Translations under genes and position numbers: made by a program
Notes under the pieces: model-generated
What the model was told of the DNA's origin: nothing
Databases searched by the model: none
The model's input: the letters and a program-made list of their open reading frames with translations, nothing else
Shown: one piece after another, positions 7,918 to 14,625 of the stretch
Layout of the letters: each line of letters opens with the position of its first letter
How positions within the stretch are numbered: the stretch's first letter is position 1
Source of the DNA: JADHUC01 sp964617665
Lineage (GTDB): Bacteria > Planctomycetota > Planctomycetia > Pirellulales > Pirellulaceae
DNA length: 18,972 nucleotides
NCBI GenBank assembly: GCA_964617665.1
Contig: CAZUAH010000256.1
Span: 1-18,972, forward strand
Direction: 5' to 3'

Positions 7918-8934
7918 ATGGGCGATCCAACGGACACGGAGAATTCCCGCGCTAGGAAGCTGCTTCGCCGTCGCAAGCGGGCGCTAGTGGCATCGGCAGC
8001 ATTGTGCGTTGCCATCTCGGTGTGCTATTGGCGTCAACCGGACTATCTGATTCCGGTGACGCTGGTGCCAGCCTGGTTTTGGCTGTTGCCGGGATTGGCA
8101 CTGGCTGTACGCGGGATGAGCCGGAGGTACAAACTGTGGTCCCTTGGCGTGGTGGCGCTGTGGGCTGCCTATACGGCTGTGATGGTCGAGGAAGCTCGGA
8201 GCCTCGTTCGCATCAAGCGTTGGCCGACGGCCGAGTGGAATTTGGCCCGCGACCGGGGTCGTGGCATTCGTGTCGTGTCCCTCAACTGCGCTGCAGCGGA
8301 TCGACATGCGGCTGCCGAGGTGGTGAAGTGGGCGCCGGACATCGTATTGCTACAGGAGTCGCCAAGCCGCGAACACCTGGAGAGGCTTGCGCGAGAACTG
8401 TATGGCAGTGACGGAGCATTCCTGTGGGGTGGGGACACGTCAATTCTCGCACGAGGCAGAATCCAAGCCGCCCACCCGGACCGCGCTCCGCATTTTGCGC
8501 ACGCCACGGTCGAGTTGCCAACGGGAATGGCAGTGGACGTACTCAGCGTACGCCTTAGTCCGCCGGTTTTCCGTCTCGATTTCTGGATGCCGAGTTTCTG
8601 GGCCGATCATCGCGATAAGCGGATCAAACATTGTCGACAGATCCTGGATGTCCACCAGCGGATCCAAACGCTCCCACGGTCCTCGGCCATTGTCGTGGGT
8701 GGTGACTTCAACGCACCGCCGGACGATGCATCGCTAGTTCCACTTCAAGAGCGATTGTTCGACACATTCCGCGAGGCCGGACATGGCTGGGGAAACACGG
8801 GGACAAACAACTTTCCGTTTTTCCGCGTCGACCAGATTTGGGCGAGTCGGCAGTTCCGCGCGGAATCCGTAACGGCTCAGAAAACGAATCACTCCGACCA
8901 TCGCATGGTCGTCGGCGATTTAATTCTTGAATGA
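7918..8934 (+). CDS. Membrane-anchored endonuclease/exonuclease/phosphatase-fold protein
   Basis: The 338-residue protein has a basic N-terminus (RARKLLRRRKR), then three hydrophobic segments (about residues 22-38, 42-64 and 72-91), followed by a metal-dependent hydrolase domain of the DNase I/EEP superfamily (about 115-337). Motifs seen are VSLNCAAAD (N123), DIVLLQES (Glu147, metal), GGDFNAPPDD (D263, N265), FRVDQIWAS (D305) and HSDHRMVV (D327, H328). The position usually occupied by the first catalytic His (in NxHL) reads SVRLSPP, so Arg212 may replace it. Family members cleave DNA, RNA, phospholipids or phosphoesters; the anchor suggests action at or outside the inner membrane. The ATG at 7918 has only a weak AGG-like site. 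Its relation to the polysaccharide genes is unclear. Confidence 0.85.
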   Translation: MGDPTDTENSRARKLLRRRKRALVASAALCVAISVCYWRQPDYLIPVTLVPAWFWLLPGLALAVRGMSRRYKLWSLGVVALWAAYTAVMVEEARSLVRIKRWPTAEWNLARDRGRGIRVVSLNCAAADRHAAAEVVKWAPDIVLLQESPSREHLERLARELYGSDGAFLWGGDTSILARGRIQAAHPDRAPHFAHATVELPTGMAVDVLSVRLSPPVFRLDFWMPSFWADHRDKRIKHCRQILDVHQRIQTLPRSSAIVVGGDFNAPPDDASLVPLQERLFDTFREAGHGWGNTGTNNFPFFRVDQIWASRQFRAESVTAQKTNHSDHRMVVGDLILE

Positions 8935-8961
8935 AGCGTTCGATGGCGTGAGGGACACAAA

Positions 8962-9342
8962 GTGAAAGAAACAACCACGTGCTCGCCTCGTATTACTCGC
9001 GTCTCATGGGGGCGCATGGACGTGGAAGGAGTGGGCAGCGGCCGCGACTTCAAGCTCTGGCCGGGCGGTGGACGAGCGTGGGACTGGAACGAAACCGGAA
9101 CTCGACACACACCCGGCATTCAACCGGCCGATGTCGAGGAGTTGATCGAAAACGGCAGCCAAGAAATCGTTCTCAGCCGCGGTATGGAATTGCGACTGAG
9201 AACCTGTCCGGAGATGGTCAAACATCTCGAATCGCGAGGCATCACCGTCCACGTGGAAGAAACCCAACGAGCCGTCGAAATCTACAACGAACTGGCCGAC
9301 AGCGGCCAAATGGTCGGCGGCTTGTTCCATACCACTTGTTGA
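8962..9342 (+). CDS. Mth938-domain (AAMDC/NDUFAF3-like) protein
   Basis: This 126-residue protein is almost entirely one Mth938-like domain. Features recognised are RITRVSWGRMDVEG, FKLWPGGGRAWDWNETGTRH, TPGIQPADVEELIENG, EIVLSRGMELRL, the TV/VEET strand, YNELADSGQMVGGLFHTTC and the terminal His-Thr-Thr-Cys. Known relatives are human AAMDC, complex I assembly factor NDUFAF3 and archaeal MTH938; the biochemical role in bacteria is not established. The start is GTG at 8962 with a GAGG-type site about eight bases upstream. It follows the EEP-fold gene by only 27 bp and is probably co-transcribed with it. It is predicted to be cytoplasmic and has no signal peptide. A role in polysaccharide use is not suggested by the family; it may simply be a neighbour. 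Confidence 0.85.
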   Translation: MKETTTCSPRITRVSWGRMDVEGVGSGRDFKLWPGGGRAWDWNETGTRHTPGIQPADVEELIENGSQEIVLSRGMELRLRTCPEMVKHLESRGITVHVEETQRAVEIYNELADSGQMVGGLFHTTC

Positions 9343-9366
9343 GCGGAGTGGACGCGTCTCGCGGGT

Positions 9367-9448
9367 GCGTGTTTGATATTCTTGCCGGCCATGTTCTTGC
9401 CAAGACAGATTTGGACAAGAATATGGTTGGCAAGAATATAAGATGCGT
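9367..9448 (+). other. Long near-perfect hairpin in the leader of the glycoside hydrolase gene
   Basis: Bases 9376-9399 pair with 9416-9439 over 24 positions: 21 Watson-Crick and three G-U pairs on plus-strand RNA (G9387-T9428, G9388-T9427, G9393-T9422). After one bulged A (9415), CCAA (9400-9403) pairs with TTGG (9411-9414), leaving a seven-base loop GACAGAT. Beyond one G-A mismatch, 9367-9374 can pair with 9441-9448 with several G-U pairs. Each arm is made of two 15-bp units starting ATATTCTTG or ATGTTCTTG, so four half-sites occur with dyad symmetry. There is no T-tract. It ends about 50 bases before the hydrolase start, so it may be a leader RNA element, a small RNA hairpin, a protein-binding array or a decayed palindromic element. 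Confidence 0.75.
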
Positions 9449-9500
9449 TTGACTGCGGCCTCGTTGATGACGCCCTCGAAAGCTGTAAGGAGATAGTCGT

Positions 9501-12236
9501 ATGCGATGGGGAAGCCTGCGTGTCATTCCTTTGTTTGTCATAGTTGTTTCTTGCGGCCGATTAGCTGCGATGGCGGGTGAGGCTCCAGGCAATCTTGTTC
9601 GAAATGGTGCCTTCGAGGACGACACCGACTCGGACGGCGTGCCTGACGGGTGGACCGTTTCCGGCCGTCGGGACATCAAGCAGAAACTGGATTGCGACGC
9701 CGGCCGCGACGGTGGCAGCAGCGCGAAATTGTCCTGTTCCGAGTTTGCGGGAGGCACGCCGGATGCGCACGCCATGGTGTGCCAGGTTGGCGCGATAGGG
9801 GTCAAGCGAGGGAAGTGGTACCGGCTGAGTTTCTGGGCCAAAGCTCGGGGCATCGAACGTCGCAGTTGCCAAGTGGCACTGTCCAAGACCAAACCGTGGG
9901 GCAGTTCGGGGATCGAGGCGTCGTTCACTGTGTCTCCGACATGGCGTCACGTGGAGCGATTCTGCCAGGCCACGGACGATGTACCCGCCGAACACAGCCG
10001 GCTTCAGTTCTGGTACGGCAGCACGGGCACGTTGTGGCTGGATGATGTTGTTCTGGAGCCCGTCAATATGTCCATCGCATACCTTCCCACAATCTCCACC
10101 ATGGGTATGCGCAACGTGATCCGCAACAGTAGCTTCGAGTGCGGCGCCGCGGGTTGGGGCAGCTATGCACCGAACCTCACGTCGTGGTCGGGCAACGTCT
10201 ATCGGCAACTCGGCGAAATCGACGAGACAACCGCCTTTCATGGCCAGCGCAGCCTGCGTATCCGTCTCGGCAAGCAGGATGCCCCCGTGTTTCATTGGGA
10301 CTACTTTGATGCCGTCGTCGACCCGGTGCATACACTGCTCGCCGGGCATGTCGGCTGGGTGCCGCCAGAACCAGGAAGAACATGCGTTCTGTCGTGCTAC
10401 CTGAGGGCAGACAAGCCGAACGTGCCGGCGACGCTACTCGTGCATCAAAGCACAGGCGGCATCTTACGACGCTCGGTGGATGTGGATACCGAATGGAAGC
10501 GTTACACATTCCCGTTCACGTCAAGAGCCAGCTATGCCTGGACTGCCGTTGGGCTTGACCTACAGAAATCTGATATCCAAAAGGCGACGCTCTGGGTCGA
10601 TGCGGTGCAGTTTGAGTTTGCGAAAGAGCCGACGGATTTCAGGCCGCGATTAGATATTGACGTTACCATCGAAACACCCGTGCTCGGCAACATCTTCGCA
10701 GACCCACGAAAAGGGATGACTGTTGACGTGTGCATGTGGAACGATGCCTCCACCGCGCGGACGGTTCGGGGACGCTTGGTTGCCACAGATTTCTTCGACC
10801 GGGAAGTATGGTCCTCGGAGGTTCGGCGCGAAGTTGGGCCAAGAGAGTCTGCTCGCGTCCAGTTCACGGAATTGCTGGCGGGACGTCGCGGGTTTTTCCG
10901 CGTGCATTGGCAGCGGGAGGGACACGAGTACGAGCTCGAGCAGACATTGCGGTGTGCTCTCATTGCCCCGTACCAGCACGCGGACTCGCCTTTCGGTATG
11001 AACCATGCCTATCCGTGGGACTTCATGCTGCAATTGTGCAAGACAGCCGGACTGACGTGGATGCGCGACTGGTCCGTCAAGTGGCATACCGTCGAACCGC
11101 AGCAGGGAATATGGGACTTCTCAAAAACCGATCCGCAAATTGATCGTGTCCTGGCCGCGAAACTCAACCCGCTGATGCTGCTGCCATTCGCCTCGGCCCC
11201 TTGGTGCAGCGACGCCGATATGGACGTGATTCGCCAGTACACTCAAGGCAACAAGTATCGCGAGTTACGTTCGGTTGTCGCCTGTCCAGCGAAAGACCCG
11301 GCCCTGTTTCGCAACTACGTGACACGCACCGTCCAGCAGTACCGCGATCGCATCGACTATTACGAAATCATGAACGAGCCGCTATACACCACCTACGCTG
11401 TCCCCGAGCGGTTCGGGTACGACATGCCCGATTATCTGCAGATCTTGCGAGACGCCTACAAGACAATCAAGGCCAACCAGCCAGGCGCGAAAGTCATCGG
11501 CGGGATCGGTACATGGGTCGATCGAGATTGGGTAAACAAGTTCATCGAGGCCGATGGGCTGCGTTGGTGCGATGCGATGGACATTCACCTGTATCCCGTG
11601 ACGATTCCGCCGGAGATCTACGGCAAGGATCTGGCGAAGTGCTGGAAGAAACTGCAGGATCGCGGCGAGACGAAGCCCATTTGGCTGACGGAGTTCGGCT
11701 GTTATGCCGACGACGATCCCTACCGGTCGCCAAGCGTGATCGGCGACTCCGCCATGAGCCGCGCCAACTGGCCATCGGAGCGAGAGGCAGCGGAAGCCTT
11801 GGTCAAGACAGCCGCCGTCTTTCTCAGCCACGGCGTGACAAAGATCTTCTACCACGCCGGCACATGCGGCCCCATCAACGGCCGCGACGGTGGCGGCATT
11901 TTCTTCGAATACGGCGGTACACCCAGAAAGATGTACGTCGGACTGAATACCGTGGCCAACCTGCTTGGCCCCACCCCGAAGCCCCTGCCTCCGATCGAAA
12001 TCGATGGCCGGCTGTACGCCTACCTGTTTGAAACAGGGGACGGAGCTGTTGCCATTGTGTGGTCACCGACCGATCAGTCGCTCAAAATACCGCTCGGCGA
12101 TCAAGTTGCCGCGGCTGACATGATGGGAAATGCGGTCGAGCATGACGTGATCGAGGTTGGCCCGACGCCGCTATACCTGACAGCCCCAAACACCGACTCG
12201 TTGCGGACGCTATTGATGCATGCGACGCCACGCTGA
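9501..12236 (+). CDS. Secreted two-CBM clan-A glycoside hydrolase (GH39-like)
   Basis: This 911-residue protein starts at ATG 9501 with AAGGAG about nine bases upstream. Residues 1-25 form a signal peptide. Two jelly-roll carbohydrate-binding-like domains follow: the first (about 30-190) opens NLVRNGAFEDDTDSDGVPDG, with a calcium-type D41/D43/D45/D49 loop; the second (about 204-375) opens NVIRNSSFECGAAGW. A beta linker (about 385-485) leads to a TIM barrel (about 495-830) beginning SPFGMNHAYPW. EIMNEP supplies the likely acid/base Glu626 and WLTEFG the likely nucleophile Glu731, the clan GH-A layout of retaining enzymes. A C-terminal beta domain (about 835-905, AIVWSPTDQS) resembles those of GH39/GH5-type enzymes. 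Exact family and substrate are unassigned. It is the first of three large secreted proteins on this strand and has the long hairpin in its leader. Confidence 0.83.
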   Translation: MRWGSLRVIPLFVIVVSCGRLAAMAGEAPGNLVRNGAFEDDTDSDGVPDGWTVSGRRDIKQKLDCDAGRDGGSSAKLSCSEFAGGTPDAHAMVCQVGAIGVKRGKWYRLSFWAKARGIERRSCQVALSKTKPWGSSGIEASFTVSPTWRHVERFCQATDDVPAEHSRLQFWYGSTGTLWLDDVVLEPVNMSIAYLPTISTMGMRNVIRNSSFECGAAGWGSYAPNLTSWSGNVYRQLGEIDETTAFHGQRSLRIRLGKQDAPVFHWDYFDAVVDPVHTLLAGHVGWVPPEPGRTCVLSCYLRADKPNVPATLLVHQSTGGILRRSVDVDTEWKRYTFPFTSRASYAWTAVGLDLQKSDIQKATLWVDAVQFEFAKEPTDFRPRLDIDVTIETPVLGNIFADPRKGMTVDVCMWNDASTARTVRGRLVATDFFDREVWSSEVRREVGPRESARVQFTELLAGRRGFFRVHWQREGHEYELEQTLRCALIAPYQHADSPFGMNHAYPWDFMLQLCKTAGLTWMRDWSVKWHTVEPQQGIWDFSKTDPQIDRVLAAKLNPLMLLPFASAPWCSDADMDVIRQYTQGNKYRELRSVVACPAKDPALFRNYVTRTVQQYRDRIDYYEIMNEPLYTTYAVPERFGYDMPDYLQILRDAYKTIKANQPGAKVIGGIGTWVDRDWVNKFIEADGLRWCDAMDIHLYPVTIPPEIYGKDLAKCWKKLQDRGETKPIWLTEFGCYADDDPYRSPSVIGDSAMSRANWPSEREAAEALVKTAAVFLSHGVTKIFYHAGTCGPINGRDGGGIFFEYGGTPRKMYVGLNTVANLLGPTPKPLPPIEIDGRLYAYLFETGDGAVAIVWSPTDQSLKIPLGDQVAAADMMGNAVEHDVIEVGPTPLYLTAPNTDSLRTLLMHATPR

Positions 12237-12442
12237 CCAGACGGTACACGACGGTCAGTGACACTGTGGGAGTAGTCCCCATTTACCCCAACGAATGTAG
12301 AGACGTCCCTCCTGGTATTTGGTCGTCACTCGGACGTGAACTCGCCGATTCAATACGCCATAATGTGCGCTGGCGCCGCGTGGGCATTTGCTCCAAAGAC
12401 AGCGGTTTTCCGAGAATCGAACGAACACGAAATGGTTTGATC
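12237..12442. other. Spacer upstream of the mosaic propeller gene, nothing definite
   Basis: The 206 bp between the hydrolase and the next gene keep the downstream frame open from 12266, but the translation has no family character and no signal sequence. A six-base dyad (ACGTCC 12303-12308, GGACGT 12332-12337) is the only structure seen. It may hold a promoter; none is recognisable. Confidence 0.3.
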
Positions 12443-14620
12443 ATGCGCAAATCCCAACTCAACGTCGCAGTCGCCAGGTCTCTTGTTCTCGCATGCGGAT
12501 TATTCTGCTACGCGACGCCCTCCGATGCCCAGGTGGAGCGGTTCGAGCCGCGTGAGGGGGATGCGATTGAGGTGTGGCGGATCACCAACGATCCGACGGT
12601 TCGTGATCACGCCAATTACCACAATACGCAATGTTGGAGCCCTGATGGGCGCTACCTGTGCTTCACGCACTACGCCGCCAACGAACGGGAGTTCGGAGCG
12701 ACGTCAGCAGCGGAAGTGCACCTGTACGATCTGCATCAAGACAAAGACATCACAGTCGACCACGGCACCGATCCCCGCTGGGCAAATCGCCACAACTGGC
12801 TGTTCTATGTCCGCCACCGGCCTGAAGACGGTTTGCGTCACGAGAAGGGAACCCATGTGATGTGGCAGAATGTGGCGACCGACCAGTCCACGCGAATCGC
12901 CTACGGTGTCCGGTTGCTGAAATACACCGACTGCGATGACCAATGGCTGTACGGGATGCAGGAACTTGCCGACCGGCGAAGGATGCCAGTGCGTATTCCG
13001 ATCAAGGCAGACTCGGTGCTCGAAACACTGCCGGGCGATTGGCAAGTGGGGTACAACTCGTTGATGGTGAACCCCGCGCGTCCGATGATCGTTTCCAGGG
13101 ATCATAACTACCGGGACTTCTACTACGCCACCGAAGGCACACGCGATGTCCCGTTCGTGGCTCGGCACTTCTTCGATCATGACTTGGCCGGAAGAGACTG
13201 CACGATGCCGTTTCCAGCAATGGAGGGGTCGCACTTCTCGTGGGCGGGCGATGGCTCCTATTTCCTGCTGGGCAACGGTCAGATGCGCGGCCGCAAGTGG
13301 GATGAACCGTTTCCGTGCAACGTCCATTTCTTAGCCGCGATCAGTTCCGGCGACGTCAGCCCTTGCGGACGAAGCGGACGGTGGATCTGCGGTGATGCCG
13401 GTGTGGCGCAGATTCGTGTGGCAGACCTGCGATCGGGTGACGGCTGGCCGGTCCTGGAAACCAACTCATTTCTCTGCTTTCCCACCAACCAGGACTTCTC
13501 GGGCCCCTACGACATCGACCTGAAAGGCAGTCCGGACGGAACGAAGATTGCCTTCATTTCCACGTACGACTTGAAGGATGGGCCGGTTGCGCGGATTCAA
13601 GGTTCCGCGGAAGACGTGATCCGTGTTGACTCGACCGAGGGTTTCCCCAAGCAAGGAAGACTGATCAATGCCTCAGGCTTCGGCGGTGAAGTGCTGGGCT
13701 ATGAACGCAAAACTGACACGACGTTCGAGGGACTTACCCGCGGACTGCACGGTACCTCTCGGAACGCAGGCCTTCGACCCGGCAGATCGCTTGCTTCGTT
13801 CGAGGCCATGCAGATTCCGGAGCATTTGCGCGATGGCCTGCCGTTGCCACCTCGCGGGATTCGCAACGTGATCAAGGACATGGATTCACCGCTCATGCTG
13901 CAACGGTCGTCCGATCTCTACGCGGTCGTCGTGCGACTGCCCGACAGACCGCACCTGCGCCGATCCGGGGAGGAAGTCCAACTGATCCCAGGCGAGAACC
14001 ATTGGGAGACATACGGCTATCACGTATTCAAAGACGGGAAGAGGATCACCAGCGTCCCGCTTCGTCCGGGCGCGTCGTTGGCCCTTCCGGGCGAAGGTGC
14101 GTACACGGCGGTTGCTGTGGAGTGGTCCGGACTGGAAAGCAAACCGAGTCTGTGTTTGGAGATTCAGGATGATACAACGTTGAACGTCTTAACTGGGGCC
14201 CCCAGTGACTTCTGTTGGACTCGCGACCAGCGGCTTGTCAAAGGCAAAGAGACAACCGAAGAGTTGGCTGAACGATCTGAAGAAGCCGTCCGGGAGACAG
14301 TCCATTTGCACGATGGAATCATCCAGCGTACGTGGTATCGCCACGGAAAGGTCGTCGAGAGCCACGACTTGAACCTGGAAGGGAAGGCCATCCGTCGGCT
14401 TTTCTACGAAGGAGGCAAGCTCGTCCGACGCGAATATCACGACCGCATCGGCAGCCACATCAGCACCGAATTGTTTGGATCCGACGGCTACATAACGGAA
14501 TCCATCCAGCACGGATCGAGACCGAGGCACTGGTGGTACGAACGCGGCGTGCCGGTGAAGTATGCACGCGGGTCCCAGGTCTACATCAAAAGCGGTAAGT
14601 GTTGGTTAGTAGGAAAGTGA
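12443..14620 (+). CDS. Secreted mosaic beta-propeller protein, possible lyase-associated factor
   Basis: I start this gene at ATG 12443 because a signal peptide follows at once (VARSLVLACGLFCYATPSDAQ); the frame is open back to 12266 but that part looks non-coding. The 725-residue protein has a TolB/PD40-like propeller (about 41-386), with blades such as HNTQCWSPDGRYLCFTHY, EGSHFSWAGDGSYFLLGNG, CGRSGRWICGD and LKGSPDGTKIAFIS. Next comes a small domain (about 389-446; VIRVDSTEGFP, TTFEGLTRGLHGT), then a fibronectin-like beta domain (about 486-571), and finally YwqK/MORN-variant-like strands (about 619-716; GIIQRTWYRHGKVVESHDL, RRLFYEGGKLVRREY). The propeller recalls PL22 oligogalacturonate lyase folds, but I cannot point to its metal His set, so the enzymatic role is open. 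The ribosome site is poor. The heparinase-like gene begins 5 bp after its stop, implying one operon. Confidence 0.8.
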   Translation: MRKSQLNVAVARSLVLACGLFCYATPSDAQVERFEPREGDAIEVWRITNDPTVRDHANYHNTQCWSPDGRYLCFTHYAANEREFGATSAAEVHLYDLHQDKDITVDHGTDPRWANRHNWLFYVRHRPEDGLRHEKGTHVMWQNVATDQSTRIAYGVRLLKYTDCDDQWLYGMQELADRRRMPVRIPIKADSVLETLPGDWQVGYNSLMVNPARPMIVSRDHNYRDFYYATEGTRDVPFVARHFFDHDLAGRDCTMPFPAMEGSHFSWAGDGSYFLLGNGQMRGRKWDEPFPCNVHFLAAISSGDVSPCGRSGRWICGDAGVAQIRVADLRSGDGWPVLETNSFLCFPTNQDFSGPYDIDLKGSPDGTKIAFISTYDLKDGPVARIQGSAEDVIRVDSTEGFPKQGRLINASGFGGEVLGYERKTDTTFEGLTRGLHGTSRNAGLRPGRSLASFEAMQIPEHLRDGLPLPPRGIRNVIKDMDSPLMLQRSSDLYAVVVRLPDRPHLRRSGEEVQLIPGENHWETYGYHVFKDGKRITSVPLRPGASLALPGEGAYTAVAVEWSGLESKPSLCLEIQDDTTLNVLTGAPSDFCWTRDQRLVKGKETTEELAERSEEAVRETVHLHDGIIQRTWYRHGKVVESHDLNLEGKAIRRLFYEGGKLVRREYHDRIGSHISTELFGSDGYITESIQHGSRPRHWWYERGVPVKYARGSQVYIKSGKCWLVGK

Positions 14621-14625
14621 GGACA

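Noticed and set aside
9367..9448. The long hairpin as an intrinsic terminator of the Mth938 gene
   Set aside because: The stem is far longer than usual terminators and has no T-tract on the plus strand, so another role is more likely.
12266..12442. 59-codon N-terminal extension of the mosaic propeller protein
   Set aside because: A clean signal peptide begins at the ATG at 12443; the extension has no conserved character.
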